The position numbers and the translations under genes are program-made. The notes below the pieces were generated by a model that searched no databases, had not been told where the DNA came from, and worked only from the letters and a program-made list of their open reading frames with translations. Positions 51,609-60,902 of a DNA stretch of 60,969 nucleotides are shown here, piece after piece; positions within the stretch are counted from its first letter, which is position 1, and each line of letters opens with the position of its first letter. This DNA comes from Lachnospiraceae bacterium. GTDB taxonomy: Bacteria; Bacillota; Clostridia; Lachnospirales; Lachnospiraceae. The stretch covers positions 26,617 to 87,585 of the forward strand of contig VSOC01000004.1 in the NCBI GenBank assembly GCA_009774615.1, read 5' to 3'.

Positions 51609-53867
51609 ATGACGGGTTACTGTGAACATGCCAACAGTAACGATGATAGTTCCTGCAGTACAGAATATGGGGGTAAAAGTTTGGACAACCAAAAGAATAT
51701 AGACTACAGCCTGATTGATTATTTGCTGTTTATTATGGAACATCCCGGGGCAACGGCGCTGGTCAATCGTCAGGATCGGCAGATTGCTCTTCAGATAAAG
51801 AAAATTATGGATGAGATGCCCGGCGGCTTTTTTATTTATCATGCCGATGGGAATGAAGAACTGATTTATGCAAATAACGCTGTACCGCGGCTGTTTAACT
51901 GTGCAAGTCTTGAAGAGTTTCGGGAATTAACCGGGAATTCTTTTAAGGGCATTGTCCATCCGGATGATTTAGAAGACGTGGAAAAGAGCATTAAGGAGCA
52001 GATTGCCCAGAGCCGTTACGATTTGGATTATGTGGAGTATCGGATTATTCAAAAAGGCGGAGAAATAAGATGGGTTGATGACTACGGCCATTTTGTCCAC
52101 AGTAATTATGCCGGTGATGTTTTTTATGTTTTCATCGGGGACGCCACGGATAAAAAGAAACTTTTGTTTAAGGAAAAAGCCGAGATTGTCAAAGAAAGCA
52201 GCCAGAAGGAACGGCAGCTAAAAGACCAGATTAAAGAATATAATAAAGAGATCCAGAATGTTAATCAGAAACAGATGCAGCGCATGGAGATGATCGAGGG
52301 GCTGAGCATTGATTATGAATCTATCTTTTATGCCGATCTGGATGCCAATACGGTTTATCCCTATCGTTTAAGCCGCTGGTCAGACGAACGGTTCAGTGAC
52401 GACGGCTCTTTTTGGGAATATAACGGATTTGACGAAACTTACATTAATACCTGGGTTTATCCGCAGGATCGGGAACTGGTCAGACGTTCGACGAATGCCG
52501 AATATATCCGCAGGCGTCTGGAAAAAGAAAAAAGTTTTTATGTCTATTTCCGTGTAATTTCCGAAAATGATCTTGAACACTTACAGCTTCGCGTTGTGGA
52601 TGTGGGTAATGGCGATCACGTCAGCCAGGTGGTTCTGGGCTATCGAAGCGTCGATGAAAAGATCCGCGGCGAGATGCGTCAGAAAAAGATTCTGGAAGCT
52701 GCACTGAGCCAGGCAAAGTCTGCAATTGTGGCAAAGGATACATTTCTTGCCAATATGTCCCACGATATCCGCACGCCGATGAATGCCATTATCGGGTTTA
52801 CAGCGCTGGCAAGGCGCTATATGGATGATAAGGAGAAGCTGTCGGCCTATCTGGATCAGATTGAAAACTCCAGCGGGGAACTGATGAGCCTTTTGCAGAA
52901 TGTTCTGGAATTATCGCGGCTGGAAGCGGGAAAAGTGACGATTGAACATGAAGCCTGCAGTTTAATTGAGATTTTGGAACAGGTGGAGAGGGGAATCCTT
53001 CTCTTGGCCAAAGAAAAGCAAATCCAGGTTAGTTTTGATTATCGCGGGATAGAGCATGGTGATGTCTACAGTGATCGAAAAAAGGTTGGACAGATTCTTC
53101 AGATCGTAGCGGCAAATGCCGTAAAGTACACCAGGCCCCCGGGACGGGTTTCGCTGACCGCCAGAGAACTTGTAGTTTCGGATAATTATGTTAAAGCAGA
53201 ATTCATTATCGAAGACAATGGAATCGGGATTTCCGAAGAATTCCAAAGCCATATCTATGAACCTTTTGAGCGCGAACAGAATACAACCTTAAGCGGGGTT
53301 CAGGGCTCGGGTCTGGGGCTGACGATTGCCAAAAACTTTCTGGATATGATGGGCGGATCGATTTATCTGGAAAGCCAGGTGAATGAGGGAAGCCGTTTTA
53401 CCATTATTTTAAGCTTCCCGCTGCAGAAAGAGAAAAACGAGATATCTGCGTCCGGCCAGAAGAACCAGGAGCAGAAGGAAGCCCCAAAAAGGGTATTGCT
53501 GGTTGAGGATAATGAGTTAAATATGGAAATTGAAGCCGAACTGTTAAAGGATGCCGGTTTTCTTTTAGATCGGGCGATGAACGGAAAGATTGCCGTAGAG
53601 AAGGTAGAGAAATTCCCGGCCGGATACTACGATCTGGTGTTAATGGATATTCAGATGCCGGTAATGGACGGCTATGAAGCAACCAGGGCTATCCGCAGGA
53701 TGGAAGATGCAGGAAAGGCAAAAGTTCCGATTATTGCGCTTTCTGCCAATATTTTTGAAGAAGATAAAAGAAAGTCCATGGAAAGCGGCATGAATTTACA
53801 TATGGCAAAGCCTCTGGATCTTCCCGGACTTTTAGAAGCAATCCGCAACCTGCTTGACGAGATGTAG
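51609..53867 (+). CDS. PAS-containing hybrid sensor histidine kinase / receiver
   Basis: This 752-residue cytoplasmic protein has a PAS domain near residues 60-175 with a YANNAVPRLF core, a second sensor-like region near 215-365, a HisKA box FLANMSHDIRTPMNAIIGF with His385, an ATPase domain (AANAVKYT, DNGIGI, GSGLGL) and a receiver domain at the C-terminus (LLVEDNELNME, phospho-Asp680 in MDIQMPVMDGYE). No transmembrane segment was seen. The N-terminus from the ATG at 51609 is Asn/Ser-rich and encoded partly by a palindrome; a TTG at 51681 preceded by GGGGG is a serious alternative. No HPt or output domain is fused, so a partner elsewhere is expected. Confidence 0.88.
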   Translation: MTGYCEHANSNDDSSCSTEYGGKSLDNQKNIDYSLIDYLLFIMEHPGATALVNRQDRQIALQIKKIMDEMPGGFFIYHADGNEELIYANNAVPRLFNCASLEEFRELTGNSFKGIVHPDDLEDVEKSIKEQIAQSRYDLDYVEYRIIQKGGEIRWVDDYGHFVHSNYAGDVFYVFIGDATDKKKLLFKEKAEIVKESSQKERQLKDQIKEYNKEIQNVNQKQMQRMEMIEGLSIDYESIFYADLDANTVYPYRLSRWSDERFSDDGSFWEYNGFDETYINTWVYPQDRELVRRSTNAEYIRRRLEKEKSFYVYFRVISENDLEHLQLRVVDVGNGDHVSQVVLGYRSVDEKIRGEMRQKKILEAALSQAKSAIVAKDTFLANMSHDIRTPMNAIIGFTALARRYMDDKEKLSAYLDQIENSSGELMSLLQNVLELSRLEAGKVTIEHEACSLIEILEQVERGILLLAKEKQIQVSFDYRGIEHGDVYSDRKKVGQILQIVAANAVKYTRPPGRVSLTARELVVSDNYVKAEFIIEDNGIGISEEFQSHIYEPFEREQNTTLSGVQGSGLGLTIAKNFLDMMGGSIYLESQVNEGSRFTIILSFPLQKEKNEISASGQKNQEQKEAPKRVLLVEDNELNMEIEAELLKDAGFLLDRAMNGKIAVEKVEKFPAGYYDLVLMDIQMPVMDGYEATRAIRRMEDAGKAKVPIIALSANIFEEDKRKSMESGMNLHMAKPLDLPGLLEAIRNLLDEM
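51616..51641 (+). repeat. Perfect GTTACTGT / ACAGTAAC palindrome at the kinase 5' end
   Basis: GTTACTGT (51616-51623) and ACAGTAAC (51634-51641) are exact inverted copies with a 10-base spacer. A near copy lies at 22680-22707. If the kinase starts at 51681 this is leader sequence and may be an operator or hairpin. Confidence 0.6.
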
Positions 53868-53965
53868 AGTGGGCTGTGCAGGTTTTGTTACTGTACATGT
53901 AGGTCTGCGCACCTGCTGCATTGACCGTAGGTTAAACGGAGCCAGTGAGCAAAAATAAAGTAAAA

Positions 53966-54006
53966 CCATCTGCCGGATACTGCGAAAAACCGTATCCGGC
54001 AGATGG
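53966..54006. terminator. Strong bidirectional terminator between the hybrid kinase and deoB
   Basis: CCATCTGCCGGATAC (53966-53980) and GTATCCGGCAGATGG (53992-54006) form a 15-bp perfect stem. A-rich sequence on the left reads as TTTTACTTTATTTTTG for the minus strand, so it is best suited to deoB. The rest of the gap from 53868 holds a GTTACTGT half-site at 53887. Confidence 0.9.
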
Positions 54007-54065
54007 AAAGACAAATGAGTTATTCTATGGTATATTTGCCTATGAGGCTTAGAATCAGAACTTTT

Positions 54066-55256
54066 TTAATCCGTTAAATGGTGCAGCAGGGACTTTCCAA
54101 TCGTTCCCTCCGGCATATTTATCCCGAAGTTTTCGGCGACGGTTGCCCCGATTACGGCAAAGGATGACTGATCTTCTATCTTTTCGGAAGCTGTCATGGA
54201 GGGCGAATACATCAGCAGGGGAACCATCTCCTTGGTGTGGTCGGTTCCCTTAAAGGTCGGGTCATTGCCGTGATCGGCGGTGATCATCAGAAGATCGTCC
54301 TCGCGCATTCCTTCAAGGAAGATGCCCAGTTTTTCATCGAATTTCTCCAGCTCTTTTCCGTAGCCTTCGGGATCTCTGCGGTGTCCCCACAAGGCATCAA
54401 AATCAACCAGATTGGTAAAGCAGAGTCCGCAGAAATCTTTCTTTTGAAGTTCAATCGTCTGTTCCATTCCGTGTACGCTGCTCTTGGATTTATAGTATTC
54501 GGTAATGCCTTCCCCATCAAAAATATCGACGATTTTTCCCACGCTGATGACATCTTTCTTCCCTTCTTTTAATGCATCCAGCACGGTCTTTCCATAGGGC
54601 TTAAGCGCATAATCATGGCGGTTGGAGGTGCGCTTAAATTCGCCTTTTTTCTTCCCGAGATAAGGACGGGCAATAACTCTCCCTACCTTCCACTCGTCCT
54701 TCATGGTAAGTTCTCTGGCGATTTCGCAGCAGCGGTAAAGTTCCTTAAGATCGAAGGTTTCTTCATTGCCGCAGATCTGTAAAACGGAGTCGGCAGAGGT
54801 GTAGACGATCATATGTCCGGTGGCGATTTCTTCCTCGGCAAGTTCATCTAAAATTTCCGTTCCGCTGGCGGATTTATTTCCGATAACCTTGTGCCCGGTG
54901 CGCCTTTCCAGTTCGTCAATCAGTTCTTTGGGAAAGCCGGTGTCGGTAAAGGTTAAAAACGGCTTGGTGATGTGCAGTCCCATCATCTCCCAGTGCCCGG
55001 TCATCGTATCCTTTCCCACGCTGGCTTCTAAAAGCCGGGCGCAGTACCCCATGGTTTCTTCTGTGTTCTCTGCGTGCACAAGCGGATGGAGTCGGGTTAT
55101 TCCCAGTTTCACCAGATGAGGGATAGCAAAGGGGTTCATGTGCTGGTCGATGTGACCTAAGGTGTCGCAGCCCTCGTCGTCATAATCCGCTGCATTGGGC
55201 ATAGCACCGATGCCCAGGGAATCAATGACAATAACAAAAATTCGTTTATACTTCAT
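54066..55256 (-). CDS. deoB: Phosphopentomutase
   Basis: This 396-residue metal-dependent mutase interconverts ribose 1-phosphate and ribose 5-phosphate in nucleoside salvage. It is of the alkaline-phosphatase fold: FVIVIDSLGIGAMPNAADY, GCDTLGHI, the nucleophile Thr region GKDTMTGHWE and ITADHGNDPTFKGTDHTKE, which holds the metal ligands. GGGAGGT precedes the ATG by 7 bases on the minus strand. It is alone between a terminator and the divergent recQ. Confidence 0.96.
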   Translation of the reverse strand: MKYKRIFVIVIDSLGIGAMPNAADYDDEGCDTLGHIDQHMNPFAIPHLVKLGITRLHPLVHAENTEETMGYCARLLEASVGKDTMTGHWEMMGLHITKPFLTFTDTGFPKELIDELERRTGHKVIGNKSASGTEILDELAEEEIATGHMIVYTSADSVLQICGNEETFDLKELYRCCEIARELTMKDEWKVGRVIARPYLGKKKGEFKRTSNRHDYALKPYGKTVLDALKEGKKDVISVGKIVDIFDGEGITEYYKSKSSVHGMEQTIELQKKDFCGLCFTNLVDFDALWGHRRDPEGYGKELEKFDEKLGIFLEGMREDDLLMITADHGNDPTFKGTDHTKEMVPLLMYSPSMTASEKIEDQSSFAVIGATVAENFGINMPEGTIGKSLLHHLTD

Positions 55257-55347
55257 GATTGTACCTCCCGTTTTACAATAATTTTAATACTTGCTTTTGT
55301 TTTTGCTCATGTTAAAATTATAGCATAGGAAAAGGAAAAATAAAAGG

Positions 55348-57291
55348 ATGAAAAATAAAAGAGGAAATGAATTGAGAATGGATATGGATACTATGGATAA
55401 ATATGAGATTTTAAAGAAATATTTCGGCTATGACAGCTTTCGCGAGGCGCAGGAAGCTTTAATTGACAGTATATTAGAGGGGAGGGATACCCTGGGAATT
55501 ATGCCGACAGGGGCAGGAAAGTCACTGTGCTATCAGATTCCCGCACTGTTAATGGACGGGATTACCTTGGTGATTTCTCCTCTGATTTCCCTGATGAAAG
55601 ACCAGGTGGGAAGCTTAAATCAGGCGGGAATCCATGCGGCGTTTTTAAACAGTTCGCTGACCATGAATCAGTATTATAAGGCGCTGAGTTTTGCCAGACA
55701 GGGACGGTATCCGATTATCTATGTGGCGCCGGAACGGCTGGTGACGGAGGAATTTCTGGACTTTGCCTTAAACAGCCGGATTGTTATGGTGGCGGTGGAT
55801 GAGGCACACTGTGTATCGCAGTGGGGGCAGGATTTTCGCCCAAGTTATTTAAAGATACTGGAGTTTGTGGAAAAGCTTCCCAAACGTCCGATTATCAGCG
55901 CTTTTACCGCGACGGCGACGAAGGAGGTTCGCGATGATATTCTGGATATTTTACAGCTGCAAAATCCTACGGTGCTGACGACAGGATTTGACCGGAATAA
56001 TTTGTATTTTGCGGTAAAGACGGTGAAGGATCGGTATAAGGCGGTGCGGGATTATCTTTCCCAGCATAAGGGGGAGAGCGGGATTATCTACTGCCTGACC
56101 AGGAAGCATGTGGAAGAGGTCTGTGAGCGGCTGATGAAAGAAGGGTTTTCGGTGAACCGCTACCATGCGGGTTTAAGCGATGAGGAGCGGCGGAAAAACC
56201 AGGATGATTTTATCTATGACCGGGTGCAGGTTATCTGCGCCACGTCCGCATTTGGCATGGGGATCGACAAATCGAACGTGCGTTTTGTTCTGCATTACGG
56301 GATGCCGAAAAATATCGAATCCTATTATCAGGAAGCGGGGCGAGCAGGGCGTGACGGGGAGCCGGCGGAGTGCATTTTGTATTATGCGGGACAGGATGTG
56401 ATTACCAATCAGTATTTTATCGACTATAATCAGGACAACCAAGAACTGGACGAGCTGACGCGGCGATTTGTAATGGAGAAGGATCAGGAGCGGCTGAAAA
56501 AGATGACCTTTTACTGCTTTACAAATGAGTGTCTTCGGGATTATATCCTGCGCTACTTTGGGGAGTATGGGGCGAATTATTGCAATAAGTGTTCCAATTG
56601 CCTGACACAGTTTGAAACCGTGGATGTAACCGGGGCGGCGCGGGCAATCTTAGGCTGCGTGGAGAGCAGCAGACAGAGGTATGGGACAACGGTAATTATC
56701 GATACGCTGCACGGGGCAAACACCGCAAAGATACGCAGTTACCGAATGAATGAGAACCCTTACTATGGGAAGCTTGCGAAAGAGCCGGTTTACCGGCTGC
56801 GGAAGATTTTGCAGCATTTGCAGGTGGAAGAATATCTTCTGGTAACAAATGATGAGTATGCCATTGTAAAGCTTACAGTGAAATCCAGGGAAATATTGCT
56901 GGAGAATAAAGAGGTAAAAATGAAGATGGCAAAGGAACAGGAAGGTGAAAAAGCGTTCGGGAAAAAGGATAAGCAGGGGGATAAATGGGGAAGCAAAACC
57001 GGTGATAAACGGTCAGGAAGCAGCAAAAATATGCAGCGTGCGGCAGGTATTTTTGGAGATTCGTTTGGCGAGGAAGAGGAGAATTTATTTACGAAACTCA
57101 GAAATCTTCGGACAGAAATTGCCCGGGAAGAGAAGGTTCCGCCCTATATCGTATTTTCCGATAAAACCCTGACGCACATGTGCCTGCTGAAGCCTAAGAC
57201 GAAGGAAGAGATGCTTAAGGTGTCGGGGGTTGGGGAGTTTAAGTTTGAGAAGTATGGGGAGAGATTTTTGGCGTGTATTCAATCCATTTAA
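55348..57291 (+). CDS. recQ: ATP-dependent DNA helicase RecQ
   Basis: This 647-residue 3'-5' helicase acts in recombination and repair. It has Walker A GAGKSLCYQ, DEAHCVSQWG, FTATAT, the zinc cysteines CFTNECLRDYIL and CNKCSNC, an RQC winged helix around residues 430-510 and a C-terminal HRDC domain (about 570-647). A Lys/Gly-rich linker precedes HRDC. The start is not certain: 55348 is the first ATG, but 55372 (TTG after AGAGG) or 55378 fit the family just as well. Divergent from deoB. Confidence 0.95.
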   Translation: MKNKRGNELRMDMDTMDKYEILKKYFGYDSFREAQEALIDSILEGRDTLGIMPTGAGKSLCYQIPALLMDGITLVISPLISLMKDQVGSLNQAGIHAAFLNSSLTMNQYYKALSFARQGRYPIIYVAPERLVTEEFLDFALNSRIVMVAVDEAHCVSQWGQDFRPSYLKILEFVEKLPKRPIISAFTATATKEVRDDILDILQLQNPTVLTTGFDRNNLYFAVKTVKDRYKAVRDYLSQHKGESGIIYCLTRKHVEEVCERLMKEGFSVNRYHAGLSDEERRKNQDDFIYDRVQVICATSAFGMGIDKSNVRFVLHYGMPKNIESYYQEAGRAGRDGEPAECILYYAGQDVITNQYFIDYNQDNQELDELTRRFVMEKDQERLKKMTFYCFTNECLRDYILRYFGEYGANYCNKCSNCLTQFETVDVTGAARAILGCVESSRQRYGTTVIIDTLHGANTAKIRSYRMNENPYYGKLAKEPVYRLRKILQHLQVEEYLLVTNDEYAIVKLTVKSREILLENKEVKMKMAKEQEGEKAFGKKDKQGDKWGSKTGDKRSGSSKNMQRAAGIFGDSFGEEEENLFTKLRNLRTEIAREEKVPPYIVFSDKTLTHMCLLKPKTKEEMLKVSGVGEFKFEKYGERFLACIQSI

Positions 57292-57467
57292 GGGTAAATT
57301 TTGCTCTGTTAATCCCTTCTTTGGCGCTTATCGGCGGTAGGAATTGCTGTAAATCACAAAAAATTATCCTATACATCCCACTGGATTTTCTATAAAATAA
57401 GAGTAAGTTGTGGGCAGGGCACAACGCAGATTCCGGGAAGTCAGGATGAAAAGAAGGAGGAAAGGTC

Positions 57468-58969
57468 ATGTTCCGGTTGATGATTGCGGATGATGAGGAT
57501 GCAGAGCGCATGGGGATCAAATTTCTGCTGAATAAGTTCGGCTACAGGTTTACTATCCGGGAAGCATCGGACGGGATGGAGGCGCTTCGCGGGCTTGAGG
57601 ATTTTCCGGCAGATATTTTACTAACGGACGTTAAGATGCCGTTTCTGGATGGAATTGGCCTGGCGGCGAAGGTAAGGGAGAAGTATCCTGAAATACAAAT
57701 TATTTTTTTCAGCGGCTATGATGATTTTGAATACGTAAAGCAGGCATTGTCCTTGCAGGCCGTGGATTATATCCTAAAGCCGGTGGACCCTGCGGAGTTT
57801 CAGCGGGTGATTGGACGGGCAGTGAAGCTTTTACAAGAGAAGGAAACGACAGTTCAGAATACCGGCGTTTTAAAAAGCTATGTGATAACCCGGCTGTTAA
57901 ATCAGGTATCCTATGAAAAGCTTGTCCAGGAGAATGGGGAAGGGCAGCTTTTGTTCTTAAAGGAATACACCCGGCTGATTCTGATTGAGTTTGAGGAGGA
58001 TGTATTTGGAAATGTGATTTCGGATATCAAGGCGTTTTGCAGCCTGGTTAAAGGTGCCATTCCCGGCAGTTTTGACTTTCTGGATTTGACACCTTCTCAA
58101 GGCGTGTTTTTTCTTAAGGCAGAGAATCTGGAAGAGAAGCACGTGCAGGAACTGGCCCGCTGCATTCACCTTATCGTGGGCAAGGAGTACCAGAAGAAAT
58201 GCTATCTGGCTGTCAGCGCCAGGATCGGAGAAGCAGAAGGAATCGGGAATGCTTACCGTCAGGCAGAGCAGAATCTGGAGGAGCGTTTTTTTACCAGGAC
58301 AGCTATATCTATCCCCGTAGGAGTCTGGAACAGACAGAAACGGAGAAAATCAGTGACGGGCAGCTTTTGCAGGCCATTGAAAAGGATGTGGCTTGTCATG
58401 ACAGCTATAGTCTTCGCCGGAACGTGGAGATTCTTCTGAATGTGTGCAGAAATAACGGATTTCAGTCCTATATCTATACTCGGTTTGTATGTGCTAATCT
58501 GATAAAAATTTTGGCAAAGGAACTTTCAGGCAGCGGAGAACGCTTGGCTGATCTGGTAGAAAGGATTTATGCCTGCTCGAATTTTTCTGGTCTGGAAGCA
58601 GAAATCTGGCAGGTGACCAGGGAACTGGAAGAACGGTTTCAGACTGCCGAGGACTCGCCAAAGCGCACGATTGCCATGGTGGAGCAGTATATCAAAGAAC
58701 ATTATCATGAGCCGTTAAGCCTGGATCTTCTGGCAGAGAAAGCCTTTCGGACACCGCATTATCTGAGCAGTATTTTTATTCAGGAAAAGGGAATTGGGAT
58801 TAATAAATACATAAAAAACGTAAGAATGGAAAAGGCAAGGGAACTTTTAAAGGGAACCAATATGAAAATCAGCGATATCTGTGAGCAGGTCGGTTATGGG
58901 AGTGTTTCTTATTTCTGCCGCAGCTTTCGGAATGAATATGGGGTGACGCCGGAGCAGTACCGGCACTGA
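57468..58969 (+). pseudogene. YesN-type AraC response regulator, frame split by a -1 shift in T7
   Basis: The first frame (57468-58439, 323 codons) encodes a receiver (IADDEDAER, phospho-Asp in LLTDVKMPF, KPVDP near residue 106) and part of a central domain, then 47 unrelated residues after the break. The remaining part of the central domain and the AraC HTH (IAMVEQYI..., AEKAFRTPHYLSSIF, VGYGSVSYFCRSFRN) are in the next frame, ending at 58969. The break is at G-T7 (58286-58292). A -1 slip at U-UUU-UUU gives a normal protein of about 500 residues, ending in VTPEQYRH. It is either a real frameshift, a phase-variable T-run, programmed slippage or a sequence error. It is next to its partner kinase at 59040. 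The ATG follows AGGAGG. Confidence 0.85.
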
Positions 58970-59039
58970 AGATTTATCGGAAGCATTTGCTGAAATGATA
59001 GAGAGTTTTATAAATGCCCGGTACAAAATGGAGGAAAAA

Positions 59040-60731
59040 ATGTCAGGTGCAGGAAAATGGTATAAGAACCTTGTATTTCGGAAAAAGGTGTTTTTAAGCC
59101 ATCTGGCAGTGAGCCTGATTCCGGTGGTGATTTTAGGGGTATTTTGCTACCTGCAGACAAGAAGCCTTCTGATTCGGCGGGAAAGGGAGGTTTTGAGGGA
59201 AACACTGGAACAGACCGTGCTTCGGATGGATGCGTCGCTGGAAAACTATCAGCATGTGATGGAAAACCTGGTCTGGGATGTCAATATCGGAAAAGCTTTG
59301 GATCAGCAGTACCAGAACAATCTGGAAATGTACTGCGTCTACCGGGATGTGATTGACCCGGCGGTGCGCCAGATGAAGCTTTTAAATCCCCAGATAAAAA
59401 AATTAACCATCTACAGTTCCAACAAAACGCTGTATCCCCACGGGGATATTCTTCGGAAAGTGCAGGAGGCGTCGTGGCTTGAACTTTCGGGTGAGGATTA
59501 CAAGGTGCACTGGAAGGCGGATGAAAGCGGGGTTTTGGAACTGTACTGCAAGATTTACGGGGAGGACAAGCATAATCTCCATGTTGTCTATATGGAACTG
59601 GACTATTCCAGGGTGTTTGGCTGGCTGTCCGGGCTGTTTGAAACTAATTACGGCGTAATGATTGCCAACGGAGGGGCATCACCAGCCTATTCCTTTGCGA
59701 CTTCTGCTGATGAACACGGCGGGAGTGCTCTGACGCTTTCGGATCTGAACTGCGGAGCGGCATGTCTGGGCGACTATGTACTTGAACAGCGGGAGATTCC
59801 GGCAAATCACTGGAAGGTTTATCTTTACCGTCCAGTGAAAGCCGTTTCCTCATCGGCGCTCAGCATTACCTTTTTGATTGTGATTGCAGTGGGAATCTGC
59901 CTGTTCATCATTCTGGCTGTCAGTGCCCTGTTGGCGAAAACCATGGTGCAGCCCTTAACCCGGCTGATTCAGAACATTGACCAGATTGCCGGGGAAAACT
60001 TAGAGGTTATGGTCTGGGAGGAATCGCAGGATGAAATCGGACATTTGATCCAGAGCTTTTCCCGGATGATGGATCGGATTCACTATCTGGTCAATGAGGT
60101 GTATAAAAATAAAATTGCCCGGCAGGAATATGAAATGAAGATGCTGCAGGCACAGATTAACCCGCATTTTCTGTATAACAGCCTTTCTCTGATTAACTGG
60201 AAGGCCATCATGGCAGACCAGACGGAAATCAGTGAAATGGCACAGCTTTTATCGACCTTTTACCGGACGACCTTAAATAAGGGAAAGAGTGTAACTACAG
60301 TAAAGGGAGAGTGGGATAGTACCTGTTCCTATATTCGGATTCAAAGCATTATGCATTCGGGAAAGTTTGATGTTGAGCAGCATGTGGAAGCGTCCATGAT
60401 GGACTGCGAAATGTTAAATTTAATCCGCCAGCCCTTAGTTGAAAATGCCATCGGTCACGGTCTGGATCATAAAGAGGGGAATGGAAAAAAGAAGCTGTGG
60501 GTGTCTGGACGGGAAGCCGGGGATGTGCTGGAGTTTGAGGTAAAGGATAACGGATGCGGAATCCCCGAAGAGGACATTGAGGCTGTGCTGCATACACAGA
60601 CAAAGGGCTACGGGCTTTCGAATGTTAATCACCGGATAAAACTGTATTATGGCGAGGCTTACGGGCTGCAGATGGAAAGCCGGTTAGGGGAAGGAACAAG
60701 GGTATTGGTGAGGATTCCTAAAAAAAATTAA
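59040..60731 (+). CDS. YesM-type sensor histidine kinase
   Basis: This 563-residue membrane kinase has a basic N-terminus, a first helix near residues 17-40, an extracellular sensor of about 230 residues, a second helix near 280-305, a HAMP region, the phospho-His in INPHFLYNSLSLINW and a GHKL ATPase (NAIGHGL, DNGCGIPEEDI, GYGLSNV). It is of the family that senses carbohydrates with YesN. GGAGG lies 5 bases before the ATG at 59040, favoured over 58995. The next gene begins an exported protein, as expected for a sugar uptake locus. Confidence 0.93.
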   Translation: MSGAGKWYKNLVFRKKVFLSHLAVSLIPVVILGVFCYLQTRSLLIRREREVLRETLEQTVLRMDASLENYQHVMENLVWDVNIGKALDQQYQNNLEMYCVYRDVIDPAVRQMKLLNPQIKKLTIYSSNKTLYPHGDILRKVQEASWLELSGEDYKVHWKADESGVLELYCKIYGEDKHNLHVVYMELDYSRVFGWLSGLFETNYGVMIANGGASPAYSFATSADEHGGSALTLSDLNCGAACLGDYVLEQREIPANHWKVYLYRPVKAVSSSALSITFLIVIAVGICLFIILAVSALLAKTMVQPLTRLIQNIDQIAGENLEVMVWEESQDEIGHLIQSFSRMMDRIHYLVNEVYKNKIARQEYEMKMLQAQINPHFLYNSLSLINWKAIMADQTEISEMAQLLSTFYRTTLNKGKSVTTVKGEWDSTCSYIRIQSIMHSGKFDVEQHVEASMMDCEMLNLIRQPLVENAIGHGLDHKEGNGKKKLWVSGREAGDVLEFEVKDNGCGIPEEDIEAVLHTQTKGYGLSNVNHRIKLYYGEAYGLQMESRLGEGTRVLVRIPKKN

Positions 60732-60749
60732 CCTGTTAATCGCTTGGTG

Positions 60750-60788
60750 AAAAAATACCGGAAAAAGTAATATAAACCGGTATTTTTT
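60750..60788 (+). terminator. Rho-independent terminator after the YesM gene
   Basis: AAAAAATACCGG (60750-60761) pairs perfectly with CCGGTATTTTTT (60777-60788), loop 15 bases. Confidence 0.93.
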
Positions 60789-60792
60789 GTCG

Positions 60793-60821
60793 TTTACGTG
60801 AAAAAACCCATTGTCTATAAT
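60793..60821 (+). promoter_or_regulatory. Promoter of the exported protein gene at the right edge
   Basis: TTTACG (60793-60798), a 17-base spacer and TATAAT (60816-60821) lie 80 bases before the gene. The weak -35 fits control by the YesN-type regulator upstream. Confidence 0.65.
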
Positions 60822-60902
60822 AAAAATATAAAGAAATCGGATGATAAGAAAGATGCAGATTTATGATTTTGAGGATTCGTAAAGGACAGGAGGATTCAGG
60901 TT

